Shown piece by piece: positions 8,596 through 18,034 of a DNA stretch of 64,000 nucleotides. The translations under genes and the position numbers were made by a program. The DNA is taken from contig JAFEMX010000006.1 of assembly GCA_016892645.1 (NCBI GenBank), positions 105,600-169,599 of the forward strand, read 5' to 3'. Source of the stretch: Micrococcaceae bacterium RIT 802 (GTDB lineage: Bacteria > Actinomycetota > Actinomycetes > Actinomycetales > Micrococcaceae). Each line of letters starts with the position of its first letter. The first letter of the stretch is position 1. The notes below the pieces were generated by a model. The model was not told the origin of the DNA, searched no databases, and saw only the letters and a list, made by a program, of their open reading frames with translations.

Positions 8596-9663
8596 ATGGT
8601 CGTGGTCATCGGGGCCGGACAGGCGGGACTGAGCGCCGCCTACCACCTGGCGCGGCGCGGACTGCGGCCCGGCACCGACTTCGTGGTGCTGGACGCCAAC
8701 GACGGCCCCGGCGGTGCGTGGCGGCACCGCTGGGACGCGCTGACCTTCGATGCGGCGCACGCCCTGCACGACCTGCCCGGCCTGCCCCTGGGCACCCCCG
8801 ACCCCCACGAGCCGGCCTCCGCCGTCGTGTCCCGGTACTACGGCGCCTACGAGCAGCGCTTCGGGCTCGAGGTCATCCGCCCGGTCCCGGTCGCCTCCGT
8901 CACCCGCGCCGAGGACGCCGCGGACGGCCTTCTCGTCCGCGCAGCCGACGGCAGGACCTGGGCCGCCGGTGCCGTGGTGAACGCCACCGGCACCTGGGAC
9001 CGGCCGTACTGGCCGTCCTCCCCCGGCCGCGCCGACTTCGCCGGCCGGCAGCTGCACACCCACGACTTCACCGCGGCCGCGGACTTCGCCGGCGAGCGCG
9101 TGCTGGTGGTCGGCGGCGGGACCAGCGCGGTGCAGTTCCTGCTCCAGCTCGATGCCGCCGGCGCCGACACCACCTGGTCGACCCGTCGCACGCCGGACTG
9201 GACGGACACCGCGTTCGACGCCGAGTGGGGCCGCGGCGTCGAGGAGCGGGTCAACGCCCGCACCTCCGCCGGATTGCCCCCGCGCAGTGTGGTCGCCGAG
9301 ACCGGGCTGCCGCTGACCGGGCAGTACCGCGACGGGATCGCCTCCGGGGTCCTGGTCTCCCGGGGACCGCTGGAGCGCCTGCTCCCGCACGGGGCGGTCT
9401 TCGCCGACGGCACGACGGCGGAGATCGACACCGTGCTTTGGGCCACCGGGTTCCGGGCAGCGGTGGACCACCTGGCCCCGTTGCGCCTGCGCGAACCCGG
9501 CGGCGGGATCCGCATGGCCGCCGACGCGGTGTCGGTGGCCCGCGAACCGCGGTTGTTCCTGGTCGGCTACGGGGCGTCGGCATCCACGCTGGGGGCCACC
9601 CGGGCCGGACGGGCCGCGGCACTGGCCGCGCTGCGGTCGCTGGAACCGCTACCGGTAGGCTAG
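8596..9663 (+). CDS. FAD-dependent oxidoreductase, flavin-containing monooxygenase-like (CzcO type)
   Basis: This is a cytoplasmic flavoprotein of 355 residues. The FAD motif VVVIGAGQAGLSAAYHLARRG opens the chain. A second Rossmann motif, VLVVGGGTSAVQF near residue 170, would bind NADPH. The late ATGF motif (VLWATGFRAAVDHL) is typical of the Trk/FMO-like group. The start ATG at 8596 has an AAAGGGG ribosome site. It ends 5 bases before purU and is probably cotranscribed with it. The substrate is unknown. The chain is shorter than classical Baeyer-Villiger enzymes and I do not see the FxGxxxHxxxWP fingerprint intact (FAGRQLHTHDF instead), so it may not be a true monooxygenase. Confidence 0.85.
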   Translation: MVVVIGAGQAGLSAAYHLARRGLRPGTDFVVLDANDGPGGAWRHRWDALTFDAAHALHDLPGLPLGTPDPHEPASAVVSRYYGAYEQRFGLEVIRPVPVASVTRAEDAADGLLVRAADGRTWAAGAVVNATGTWDRPYWPSSPGRADFAGRQLHTHDFTAAADFAGERVLVVGGGTSAVQFLLQLDAAGADTTWSTRRTPDWTDTAFDAEWGRGVEERVNARTSAGLPPRSVVAETGLPLTGQYRDGIASGVLVSRGPLERLLPHGAVFADGTTAEIDTVLWATGFRAAVDHLAPLRLREPGGGIRMAADAVSVAREPRLFLVGYGASASTLGATRAGRAAALAALRSLEPLPVG

Positions 9664-9668
9664 GGACG

Positions 9669-10514
9669 GTGAGCCAGCAATACATCGTGACCCTCTCCTG
9701 CGCCGACCGGCCCGGCATCGTGCACGCCGTCTCCGGTGCCCTGCTGGAGGCCGGATGCAACATCACCGAGTCCCAGCAGTTCGAGAGCCCCGAGTCGGGC
9801 CTGTTCTTCATGCGCGTCGCCGTCTCCACCGACGCGGGGATCGACGCCGTGCGGGCCCCGCTCGACGCGGTGGCCGCGCGCTTCTCCATGACCCTGGCCG
9901 TCCACCCCCAGGCCCAGCCGCTGCGCACGCTGATCATGTGTTCCACCGCCGGGCATGCGCTCAACGACCTGCTCTTCCAGCAGCGGGCCGGATCGCTGCC
10001 CATCGAGGTCCCGCTGATCGTCTCCAACCACACGGACCTGGCCCCGATGGCGGAGTTCTACGGGGTCGATTTCCTCCACCTGCCGGTCACCGCCGGGACC
10101 AAGCCCGACGCCGAGGCGCGCCTGCTCGAGCTGGTGCGTGAACACGACATCGAACTGGTCGTCCTGGCCCGCTACATGCAGATCCTCTCCGACGGGCTCT
10201 GCCGCGAGCTGTCCGGACGCGCGATCAACATCCACCATTCCTTCCTGCCCTCCTTCAAGGGCGCCCGGCCCTACCACCAGGCGCACGCCCGGGGTGTGAA
10301 GATGATCGGGGCCACCGCCCACTACGTCACCGCCGACCTGGACGAGGGCCCGATCATCGAACAGCAGGTCATCCGGGTCGACCACGCCAAGACCCCCGGC
10401 CAGTTCGTGGCCATGGGCCGCGACGTGGAGGGCCGCACGCTGGCCCAGGCCGTGCAGTGGGCCGCCCAGCGCCGTGTCCTGCTCGACGGGCGCCGCACCG
10501 TCGTCTTCAACTAA
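9669..10514 (+). CDS. purU: Formyltetrahydrofolate deformylase
   Basis: PurU hydrolyses 10-formyl-THF to formate and THF, balancing the one-carbon pool. The protein has 281 residues. An N-terminal ACT domain (about 1-80, opening QQYIVTLSCADRPGIVHAVS) is followed by a formyltransferase-like catalytic domain with INIHHSFLPSFKGARPY and the catalytic Asp in ADLDEGPIIEQ. The GTG at 9669 begins 5 bases after the upstream oxidoreductase stop. Its substrate is the product of FolD, encoded 2.7 kb away on the other strand, and competes with PurN and PurH demand. Confidence 0.96.
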   Translation: MSQQYIVTLSCADRPGIVHAVSGALLEAGCNITESQQFESPESGLFFMRVAVSTDAGIDAVRAPLDAVAARFSMTLAVHPQAQPLRTLIMCSTAGHALNDLLFQQRAGSLPIEVPLIVSNHTDLAPMAEFYGVDFLHLPVTAGTKPDAEARLLELVREHDIELVVLARYMQILSDGLCRELSGRAINIHHSFLPSFKGARPYHQAHARGVKMIGATAHYVTADLDEGPIIEQQVIRVDHAKTPGQFVAMGRDVEGRTLAQAVQWAAQRRVLLDGRRTVVFN

Positions 10515-10547
10515 GGCGCCGGCGTGCCGGGTTTGTAGACTCGGGCC

Positions 10548-11069
10548 ATGACCTACATCATCACCATCGACTCGAAGACCCCGAAGGTCGCCCCGTCGGC
10601 CTTCACCGCCCCGACCGCCACGCTGTCCGGCGACGTGGAGCTCGGCGAGCGCGCCAGCGCCTTCTACGGCGTCTCGGTCCGCGGCGACACCGCCGCCATC
10701 CGCATCGGCGCCATGACCAACCTGCAGGACAACGTCGTCGTGCATGCCGATTCCGGCTTCCCGGCCACGGTGGGCACCGGCGTCTCGGTCGGCCACTCGG
10801 CGGTCATCCACGGGTGCACCATCGGCGACGGTTGCCTGGTGGGCATGAGCGCCACGATCATGAACGGCGCAAGGATCGGCGAGCAGTCCCTCGTCGCCGC
10901 CGGCGCCCTGGTCCTGGAGGGCACCGTCGTGCCGCCGCGCTCGCTGGTGGCCGGCGTCCCGGCGAAGGTCCGCCGCGAACTCACCGAGGAGGAGGTCCTC
11001 GGGCTGCGCACCAACACCGAGCACTACCTGGTCCTGGCCGAGAAGCACCGCGAGGCCAACGCCGGCTGA
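10548..11069 (+). CDS. Gamma-class carbonic anhydrase family protein (hexapeptide-repeat)
   Basis: This 173-residue protein has a left-handed beta-helix fold built of hexapeptide repeats. The three metal-binding histidines of the gamma-CA family are visible at about H66 (VVVHADSG), H83 (VGHSAV) and H88 (VIHGC). A C-terminal helix (about 140-173) packs on the trimer in relatives such as PaaY and CaiE. The likely activity is reversible CO2 hydration, but many family members have other or unknown roles. The ATG at 10548 lies 33 bases after purU; grouping with purU may be an operon. Confidence 0.9.
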   Translation: MTYIITIDSKTPKVAPSAFTAPTATLSGDVELGERASAFYGVSVRGDTAAIRIGAMTNLQDNVVVHADSGFPATVGTGVSVGHSAVIHGCTIGDGCLVGMSATIMNGARIGEQSLVAAGALVLEGTVVPPRSLVAGVPAKVRRELTEEEVLGLRTNTEHYLVLAEKHREANAG

Positions 11070-11121
11070 GCCGCCGGGCGGGTCCGTTGCCGCCCCCGGT
11101 CCGCCGTGCCAAGCTGGGGGC

Positions 11122-12195
11122 ATGAGCCTGCGCTTCCCCACCCCGCCCTGTGCCGAGCCGAACGCGGCATCCCCCCTGTCCGCGACGGGACGCCCGGTGC
11201 ACTGGGGCGTCGTCTCCACCGGCCGCATCGCGAACACGGTCACCGCAGACCTGGCCCTGCTCGAGGACGCCGTGCTGCAGGCGGTCAGTTCCCGCCAAGG
11301 GGACCGGGCGGCCTCCTTCGCGGCCGAGCACGGCTTCACGACCTCCTACGGCGACGACGCCGGGCGGACGGGACTGGACGCGATGCTCGCGGACCCCGCG
11401 GTGGAGGCCGTCTACATCGCCACCCCGCATGGCCAGCATTTCGAGGTCGCCCGGGACGCCCTCACCGCGGGAAAACACGTGTTGTGCGAGAAGTCGCTGA
11501 CCATCAACGCCGCCGAGGCGCTCGAGCTCGTGGAGCTGGCCCGGGCCCGCGGCCTCTTCCTCATGGAGGCCGTCTGGACCCGTTTCCTGCCCGCGGTGCA
11601 CCGCGCCCTGGAACTCGTCGACTCCGGTGAGCTCGGGGACATCGCCTGGGTCCGCGCCGACCTCGGCTTCCCTGCCCCCTACGACCCGGCCTGGCGGCTC
11701 TGGGACCCCGCGGCCGGCGGCGGTGCCCTGCTGGATCTGGCCGTCTACCCGCTGACTTGGGCGCTGGGGTGCCTGGGCTTCCCGAACGCCGTGCAGGCGG
11801 TGGGGAACCTGAACGACGACGGTGTGGACACCCAGGAGTCCCTCACCCTGGGCTACGCCTCCGGGGCGCAGGCCCAATTGCTGTGCTCGCTCACCGGGGC
11901 CGGGCCCCGCGAGGCGGTCGTCGCCGGCAGCAAGGGCTGGCTGCGTACCACCGGCCCGCTGAACAACCCCTCCTCGTTCGAGGTCCACCCCCTCGCGGGC
12001 GAGCCGCGCACCGTGGCCTTCGAATCCGTGGGGCGGAACTATGTCTACGAGCTGCGCGAGGCCACCCGCTGCATCCAGCAGGGACTCACCGAGAGCCCGA
12101 CCATGAGCTGGGCCGATTCGGTGGACACGATGCGCCTGCTCGACGGGGTGCGCAACCAGCTCGGGGTCCGCTACCTCAACGACGCCGTCGTGTGA
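11122..12195 (+). CDS. Gfo/Idh/MocA family NAD(P)-dependent oxidoreductase
   Basis: This is a cytoplasmic dehydrogenase of 357 residues, likely acting on a sugar or cyclitol. The N-terminal Rossmann fold begins near residue 30 (VHWGVVSTGRIANTV), with the substrate-site EK motif in KHVLCEKSLTINA. The C-terminal alpha/beta domain carries the GGALLDLAVYPLTWAL segment typical of dimeric dihydrodiol dehydrogenase-like members. The first about 28 residues are Pro-rich and may be non-native. The start ATG at 11122 follows GGGGGC. There is no linked transporter, so the substrate cannot be named. Confidence 0.9.
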   Translation: MSLRFPTPPCAEPNAASPLSATGRPVHWGVVSTGRIANTVTADLALLEDAVLQAVSSRQGDRAASFAAEHGFTTSYGDDAGRTGLDAMLADPAVEAVYIATPHGQHFEVARDALTAGKHVLCEKSLTINAAEALELVELARARGLFLMEAVWTRFLPAVHRALELVDSGELGDIAWVRADLGFPAPYDPAWRLWDPAAGGGALLDLAVYPLTWALGCLGFPNAVQAVGNLNDDGVDTQESLTLGYASGAQAQLLCSLTGAGPREAVVAGSKGWLRTTGPLNNPSSFEVHPLAGEPRTVAFESVGRNYVYELREATRCIQQGLTESPTMSWADSVDTMRLLDGVRNQLGVRYLNDAVV

Positions 12196-12267
12196 GCCGG
12201 CTCCTGCGCTGTCCCGGGGATTCCGCTGGCCGTATACAGCACGGCGACGCGACAGTACTCTCGGTTC

Positions 12268-13737
12268 ATGGGAGCCGAAGTCAGCAAGAAGACCTTCACG
12301 CGGGCGCAGCGCACGACGTACCGTGAGCGCCTGAACCAGAACCTCGAGACGTTCGAGGCATTCCTCGCCAATGGGCATTTCGCCGCCTCGGGAACCATCG
12401 GGCTGGAGCTCGAGCTGAACCTGGCCAACGGGGACTTCACTCCGGCGATGCGCAATGCCGAAGTGCTCGAGTCCATCGCCGACAAGGCGTTCCAGACGGA
12501 GATCGGAGCGTTCAACATCGAGCTGAACCATCCGGCCCTGGACGTGGCCGGGCGCGGGCTGCGCGAGCTCGAGGAGAGCCTGCGTGAGCAGCTCAACCGC
12601 GCCGACGCCCGGGCGGATGCCGCCGGGGCCGACCTGCTGATGACTGGCATCCTGCCCACGCTGCGCGACGAACAACTGCGGGACAAGGACTGGATGAGCG
12701 CGGGCAAGCGCTATGCGGCCCTGAACACCTCGGTGCTCCAGGCCCGCGGCGAGGACGTCCTGATCGACATCGCCGGCCGCGAGCACCTGCGCTTCTACGC
12801 CCAGACCATCGCCCCGGAGGCCGCCTGCACCTCGGTGCAGCTGCACGTGCAGCTGGCCCCGAACGAATTCGCCCCGGCCTGGAACGCCGCCCAGATCATC
12901 GCCGGACCGCAGGTCGCACTGGCCGCCAACTCCCCCGTGTTCCTCGAAAAAGTGCTCTGGCACGAGACCCGGATCGAGTTGTTCAAGCAGTCGATCGACA
13001 CGCGTGCCCCGGAAATGCGCGCCCAGGGCGTGCGGCCCCGGGTCTGGTTCGGCGAACGCTGGATCACCTCGTTCTTCGACCTGTTCGAGGAGAACGTCCG
13101 CTTCTTCCCGGCCCTGCTCCCCGAGCTGTCCGGTCGACGGCCGGAGAAGAACCGCGCCGGCGCACCGCACCTGCATGAGCTCTTGCTGCACAACGGGACG
13201 GTCTACCGCTGGAACCGGCCCATCTACGATCCGGGGGCCGCCCTGCCGAACCTGCGTCTGGAGAACCGCCTGCTGCCCGCGGGCCCCAGCGTCCTGGACA
13301 CGGTGGCCAACGCCGCCTTCTTCTTCGGGCTGGTCCGCCGGCTGCGCACGGCCCAACGCCCGCTCTGGTCGCGGATGGCCTTCGGGACCGCGACGGAGAA
13401 CTTCCTGGCCTGCGCGCGCGAGGGTCTGCACGCCACGGTTTACTGGCCCGGGGTCGGCGAGATCCCGGTCTCCGAGCTCATCGTGCGCCACCTGCTGCCG
13501 CTGGCGGCCGAGGGACTGGCCGATCTCGGCGTCGATGACGCCGTGGCCGCGCGCTACCTCGACGTGCTGCGCGAGCGTGCCAGCACCGAGCAGAACGGCG
13601 CGCTGTGGCAGATCCATGCCCTGGAACGCCTGGAGGGCCACGGCCTCGACCGGCGCCGTGCCCTGCAGGAGATGACCCGCTTGTACTGGGAACACATGCA
13701 CCACGGCGGCCCGGTCCATGAGTGGCCGCTGCCCTGA
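12268..13737 (+). CDS. Glutamate-cysteine ligase family protein (GCS2 type)
   Basis: This enzyme belongs to the carboxylate-amine ligases that join glutamate to an amine using ATP. The 489 residues include the active-site strand GTIGLELELNLA, the acidic segment TEIGAFNIELNHPAL and an ENRLLPAGPS-like motif. A typical actinobacterium uses mycothiol rather than glutathione, so the product may be gamma-glutamylcysteine for another purpose or a different gamma-glutamyl compound. The ATG at 12268 has no strong ribosome site. The flanking genes give no pathway clue. It is longer than YbdK-type ligases (about 370) and the EgtA family (about 430). Confidence 0.8.
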   Translation: MGAEVSKKTFTRAQRTTYRERLNQNLETFEAFLANGHFAASGTIGLELELNLANGDFTPAMRNAEVLESIADKAFQTEIGAFNIELNHPALDVAGRGLRELEESLREQLNRADARADAAGADLLMTGILPTLRDEQLRDKDWMSAGKRYAALNTSVLQARGEDVLIDIAGREHLRFYAQTIAPEAACTSVQLHVQLAPNEFAPAWNAAQIIAGPQVALAANSPVFLEKVLWHETRIELFKQSIDTRAPEMRAQGVRPRVWFGERWITSFFDLFEENVRFFPALLPELSGRRPEKNRAGAPHLHELLLHNGTVYRWNRPIYDPGAALPNLRLENRLLPAGPSVLDTVANAAFFFGLVRRLRTAQRPLWSRMAFGTATENFLACAREGLHATVYWPGVGEIPVSELIVRHLLPLAAEGLADLGVDDAVAARYLDVLRERASTEQNGALWQIHALERLEGHGLDRRRALQEMTRLYWEHMHHGGPVHEWPLP

Positions 13738-13750
13738 CCGCCGCCCCCCG

Positions 13751-13830
13751 GATCTTCGACTTGCGGTAATTTCAAGTATCCAAAGATCACGTTTCGGCAT
13801 TTATGCGTTCACTTCTTGACGCCAAGTCAA
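13751..13830. promoter_or_regulatory. Repeat-rich region upstream of the ROK regulator
   Basis: Two structures are visible. One is a nested inverted repeat: GATCTT (13751-13756) pairs with AAGATC (13783-13788), enclosing ACTTG/CAAGT (13759-13763 and 13773-13777); it could end the upstream ligase transcript. The other is TTGAC-N5-GTCAA (13816-13830). This region is more AT-rich than its surroundings. The TTGAC half also serves as a plausible -35. ROK regulators often bind their own promoter, so the second palindrome is a candidate operator. Confidence 0.4.
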
Positions 13831-13851
13831 ATGTGATGCAAACTACTTCTC

Positions 13852-15042
13852 ATGTTGGAAACGAGAGCCGGGTCACGGACGACGCGCAAGAGCCCGGGCT
13901 CCCAATCGGCGCTTCGCCACCTGAACCAGCAGCGCATCATCGATTGCCTGCTCTCCGGACCGTCCACCCAGGCCGAACTGGCCCGGCAAACCGGGCTGTC
14001 CACCGCCACGGTGTCGAACATCGTCAAGTTCATGCAGACAGCCGGGCTCGTCAGCACCGAACCCACCACCAGCTCCGGCCGACGCGCCCTGAACGTGAAG
14101 CTGATCAGCGACGGGGCCATCGCCGTCGGCATCGACTTCGGGCGCCGCCACCTGCGCGTGGTCTTCTCCTCGTTGAACTACCAGATCGTCGCCGAGAAGA
14201 CGATCATCCTGCCGTTGGGCCACCATGCCGAGGAGGGCATCGCGGCGGCCGCCGGCCTGATCACCGAACTCCTGGCCTCCAAGGGCCTGGCCCCGAGCGC
14301 CCTGATCGGCGCCGGCGTCGGCATTCCCGGCCCCATCGACCGCCGCACCGGAACGGTCGCCCAGGGCGCCATCCTGCCCGAGTGGGTGGGCCTGAACATC
14401 CAGGAACGCCTCGAGGAGACCCTCGACCTGCCCGTCATCGTGGACAACGACGCGAACCTCGGCGCCCTGGCCGAGGTCACCTGGGGCCCGCACAACGGGA
14501 TGGAGAACCTCGTCTTCATCAAGATCGGCTCGGGCATCGGCGCTGGCCTGATCATCAACGGCGCCCCCTACTACGGAAACGTCGGCATCACCGGGGAGAT
14601 CGGCCATGCCACGGTCCAAGAACACGGGGCCGTCTGCCGCTGCGGCAACCGCGGCTGCCTGGAGACGGTCGCCTCCACCACCGTCATGATCAACCTGCTC
14701 TCCCGCTCGGGCACGCCCCCGGAAACGGCGGAGGACGTGGTCGGGCAGGCAGCCGACGGAGGCTCCGCCGTCCTGCGGGTCGTGGACGACGCCGGCATGG
14801 CCGTGGGACAGGCGCTGGGCAACATCGCGAACCTGCTCAACCCGGAGGTGATCGTCGTCGGCGGCCCCCTGGCCGGGCTCGGCGACCTGCTCCTGGACCC
14901 CATACGACGCGGCCTGCTGCGCCATGCTGTCCCCGTCGTCGGCGAGAGCACGGCGCTGGTCATGTCGTCCCTGGGCGACCGGGCCGAGGCCCTCGGAGCC
15001 GCCGCATTGGCCTTCCAGCATGTGGGCATCCGTGCCCCCTGA
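13852..15042 (+). CDS. ROK family transcriptional regulator (NagC/XylR type)
   Basis: This 396-residue protein has an N-terminal winged helix (about 18-75: [16 protein letters not shown] and [20 protein letters not shown]) and a C-terminal ROK sugar-kinase-like domain. The ROK zinc site CxCGxxGCxE is present as [10 protein letters not shown], with the glucose-pocket EIGHATV just before it, so a sugar or sugar phosphate is the likely effector. Catalytic-type DNDAN is also present. It stands 70 bases before the mmsA-mmsB-chvE importer and most likely controls it. The ATG at 13852 has a poor ribosome site; the gene may be weakly translated. Confidence 0.92.
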   Translation: MLETRAGSRTTRKSPGSQSALRHLNQQRIIDCLLSGPSTQAELARQTGLSTATVSNIVKFMQTAGLVSTEPTTSSGRRALNVKLISDGAIAVGIDFGRRHLRVVFSSLNYQIVAEKTIILPLGHHAEEGIAAAAGLITELLASKGLAPSALIGAGVGIPGPIDRRTGTVAQGAILPEWVGLNIQERLEETLDLPVIVDNDANLGALAEVTWGPHNGMENLVFIKIGSGIGAGLIINGAPYYGNVGITGEIGHATVQEHGAVCRCGNRGCLETVASTTVMINLLSRSGTPPETAEDVVGQAADGGSAVLRVVDDAGMAVGQALGNIANLLNPEVIVVGGPLAGLGDLLLDPIRRGLLRHAVPVVGESTALVMSSLGDRAEALGAAALAFQHVGIRAP

Positions 15043-15112
15043 TCCCACCTCGGACCCCCGACGACGACACAGCACCCCCATCGACGCACCCACCGGAAGG
15101 CCGCAGGGCACC

Positions 15113-16672
15113 ATGCAGACACCACCCACCGGGCACCAGAGCCCCCTCATCCTGGAGATGCGCTCCATCACCAAGGAGTTCCCGGGCGTCAAGGCCCTGG
15201 CCGACGTCAACCTGGCGGTCCGCGCCGGCGAGATCCACGCCATCTGCGGAGAGAACGGCGCCGGGAAATCCACCCTCATGAAGGTCCTCTCCGGCGTCTA
15301 TCCCCACGGGACGTACACCGGCGACATCTACTTCCAGGGGGCCGTCCAGTCCTTCCGCGACATCAACGCCAGCGAGCAGGCCGGCATCGTGATCATCCAC
15401 CAGGAACTGGCGCTGATCCCGGAGCTGAGCATCATGGAAAACATCTTCCTGGGCAACGAACCGACCCGGTTCGGCATCATCGACTGGGCCGCGGCCCGGG
15501 TGCGCGCCATGGAACTGCTCGCCCGCGTCGGCCTCGCGGATTCCCCGGACACCCCGATCAAGGAAATCGGCGTCGGCAAACAGCAGCTGGTGGAGATCGC
15601 GAAGGCACTGAACAAGTCGGTGAAGCTGCTCATCCTCGACGAACCCACCGCGGCACTGAATGAATCCGACTCCCAGCATTTACTGGACCTGATCCGCGGA
15701 CTCAAGGGCAAGGGCATCACCTCGATCATGATCTCGCACAAGCTCAACGAGATCGAACAGGTCGCCGATTCCATCACCATCCTGCGCGACGGGGAATCCA
15801 TCGAGACCCTGGACGTCGCCAACGACGGCGTCAACGAGGACCGCATCATCAAGGGCATGGTGGGCCGGACGCTGGAATCACGGTTCCCGGACCACACGCC
15901 CCAGATCGGCGAGAAGTTCTTCGAGGTCAACCACTGGAACGTCGCCCACCCGCAAATCCCGGACCGGATGGTCTGCAAGGACTCCAGCTTCTTCGTCCGC
16001 CGCGGCGAAATCGTCGGGTTCGCCGGCTTGATGGGTGCCGGCCGCACCGAGCTCGCCCGTTCCATCTTCGGGCGTTCCTACGGGAAGTTCGTTTCCGGGA
16101 CCATCACCCTGAACGGTCAGGACATCGTCCTGCGCAATGTCGCCCAGGCCATCGACGCAGGTTTGGGCTACGTCACCGAGGACCGCAAGACCCTGGGGCT
16201 GAACCTGCTGGACGACATCAAGGCCACCACCGTCGCCGCCAACCTCAAGGAGATCAGCCCGCGCTCCATCGTGGACCGCAACCGGGAATTCGAGGTCGCC
16301 GAGCACTACCGCAAGACGCTGCGCACCAAGACCCCCTCCGTGGAGGAAGGCGTCAACAAGCTCTCGGGCGGCAACCAGCAAAAGGTGGTGCTGGCCAAGT
16401 GGATGTTCACGCAGCCGGACCTGCTGATCCTGGACGAGCCCACCCGCGGCATCGACGTCGGTGCGAAGTTCGAGATCTACGGCATCATCCAGGAACTGGC
16501 CAACCAGGGGAAGGGCGTCATCGTCATCTCCTCGGAGCTGCCCGAGCTGCTGGGCCTCTCGGACCGGATCTACACCATCTTCGAAGGCGCCGTCACCGGC
16601 GTCGTCGACAAATCCGAGGCCACCCCCGAACACCTCATGCGGCTCATGACCTCAAGCCGCGTCCCCGCCTAG
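15113..16672 (+). CDS. mmsA: Multiple-monosaccharide ABC transporter ATP-binding protein
   Basis: This is the double-domain ATPase of a CUT2 sugar importer (MmsA/GguA, related to XylG and MglA). It has 519 residues. The first domain has Walker [10 protein letters not shown] at about 46-54, signature IGVGKQQ and Walker [12 protein letters not shown]. The second domain has a degenerate Walker A (GLMGAGRTE), as usual in CUT2, plus signature LSGGNQQK and [13 protein letters not shown] chose the ATG at 15113 (CAGGG upstream) because residues before it run into the ROK gene. It is followed 50 bases later by the permease. Likely substrates are hexoses or pentoses such as galactose, arabinose or xylose. 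Confidence 0.95.
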   Translation: MQTPPTGHQSPLILEMRSITKEFPGVKALADVNLAVRAGEIHAICGENGAGKSTLMKVLSGVYPHGTYTGDIYFQGAVQSFRDINASEQAGIVIIHQELALIPELSIMENIFLGNEPTRFGIIDWAAARVRAMELLARVGLADSPDTPIKEIGVGKQQLVEIAKALNKSVKLLILDEPTAALNESDSQHLLDLIRGLKGKGITSIMISHKLNEIEQVADSITILRDGESIETLDVANDGVNEDRIIKGMVGRTLESRFPDHTPQIGEKFFEVNHWNVAHPQIPDRMVCKDSSFFVRRGEIVGFAGLMGAGRTELARSIFGRSYGKFVSGTITLNGQDIVLRNVAQAIDAGLGYVTEDRKTLGLNLLDDIKATTVAANLKEISPRSIVDRNREFEVAEHYRKTLRTKTPSVEEGVNKLSGGNQQKVVLAKWMFTQPDLLILDEPTRGIDVGAKFEIYGIIQELANQGKGVIVISSELPELLGLSDRIYTIFEGAVTGVVDKSEATPEHLMRLMTSSRVPA

Positions 16673-16722
16673 GCCACTCCGGCCGGCCTCCCCCGCAAAC
16701 CCCGCGAACCAAGGAACTAACA

Positions 16723-17991
16723 ATGAATGCGATCAAGCAGCTCTTTGGCGGCAACACCCGCCAATTCGGCATGATCTTCGCCCTGGTGGCCCTGGTGGTC
16801 TTCTTCCAGATCATGACCGAAGGCGTGACCCTGACCTCCGGCAACCTGATGAACCTGCTCAACGGCAACGCCTACATCCTGATCCTGGCCATCGGGATGG
16901 TACTGGTGATCATCGCCGGCCACATCGACCTCTCCGTCGGCTCCATCGCCGCCTTCGTGGGCATCACGGTGGCCCTGGCGATCCGCGACTGGGACCTGCC
17001 CTGGTGGGCCGGCGTCCTGCTCGGCCTGGCCCTGGGTGCCGTCATCGGCGCCTGGCAGGGGTTCTGGGTGGCGTACATCGGCATCCCGGCCTTCATCGTG
17101 ACGCTGGCCGGCATGATGCTCTTCCGGGGATTGAACCAGTTCGTCGGCAAGTCGAACACCATCCCGGTGCCGGAGGACTTCCAGTACCTGGGTGCCGGCT
17201 ACCTGCCCGAGATCGGCCCCAACACCGGATACAACAACCTCACGGTGCTCCTGGGCCTGGCCACCGTGGCGCTCGTCGTCACCATGGGGCTGCGCGGCCG
17301 GGCCAAGGCCGCACGGCTGGGCGCCGTGGTGGCACCGATGTGGGTGCAGGCCACCAAGCTGGCCCTGATCAGCGCGGCCATCCTCTACGCCACCTACCTC
17401 TTCGCCACCGGCCGCCCCGGCACCTCGCTCCCGATCCCGGGCATCATCCTCATCGGCCTGGTGCTCTTCTACGGATTCATCTCCTCGCGCACCGTCATCG
17501 GCCGCCACATCTACGCCGTCGGCGGCAACCGCCATGCTGCGGAGCTCTCGGGCGTCCGCTCGAAGAAGGTCAACTTCATGGTCATGATGAACATGGCCAT
17601 CCTCGCCGGTCTGGCGGGCATGATCTTCGTCGGCCGCTCCACCGCCTCGGGCCCCTCGGACGGAATGATGTGGGAGCTCGACGCCATCGCCGCGGTCTTC
17701 ATCGGCGGCGCCGCGGTGACCGGCGGTGTCGGCACCGTCGTCGGGTCGATCATCGGCGGCCTGGTGATGGCCGTGCTGAACAACGGCCTGCAGCTGCTCG
17801 GCGTGGGCGCCGATGCCACCCAGATCATCAAGGGCCTGGTGCTGCTGGCCGCCGTCGCCTTCGACGTCTACAACAAGTCACAGGGCAAGCCGTCCATCAC
17901 CGGGATGCTCTCCCGCGGGCTGCTCACCAAGAACAAGCCCCAAGCGGAGGCCGTCGAAGCCGCCGAGGACAAGATCCCCACCAGGGCCTGA
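16723..17991 (+). CDS. mmsB: Multiple-monosaccharide ABC transporter permease
   Basis: This 422-residue protein, with about ten membrane segments, forms the homodimeric channel of the CUT2 sugar importer. The family signature GHIDLSVGSIAAFVG lies near residue 65 and a second coupling segment, AELSGVRSKKVNFMVM, precedes the last helices. The start ATG at 16723 has an AAGGA ribosome site. The C-terminal about 30 residues are a charged cytoplasmic tail. It sits between the ATPase gene and the binding-protein gene in the usual mmsA-mmsB order, here with chvE last rather than first. Confidence 0.95.
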   Translation: MNAIKQLFGGNTRQFGMIFALVALVVFFQIMTEGVTLTSGNLMNLLNGNAYILILAIGMVLVIIAGHIDLSVGSIAAFVGITVALAIRDWDLPWWAGVLLGLALGAVIGAWQGFWVAYIGIPAFIVTLAGMMLFRGLNQFVGKSNTIPVPEDFQYLGAGYLPEIGPNTGYNNLTVLLGLATVALVVTMGLRGRAKAARLGAVVAPMWVQATKLALISAAILYATYLFATGRPGTSLPIPGIILIGLVLFYGFISSRTVIGRHIYAVGGNRHAAELSGVRSKKVNFMVMMNMAILAGLAGMIFVGRSTASGPSDGMMWELDAIAAVFIGGAAVTGGVGTVVGSIIGGLVMAVLNNGLQLLGVGADATQIIKGLVLLAAVAFDVYNKSQGKPSITGMLSRGLLTKNKPQAEAVEAAEDKIPTRA

Positions 17992-18034
17992 ACCCCACCT
18001 GCTCCACCTCTCTCACACCAGAAAAGGGAAATCA

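Noticed and set aside
10981-13800. 939-codon minus-strand open frame opposite the oxidoreductase and ligase genes
   Set aside because: Its composition (long Gly/Val/Arg/Gln runs, no domains) is that of an antisense shadow of two well-supported plus-strand genes.
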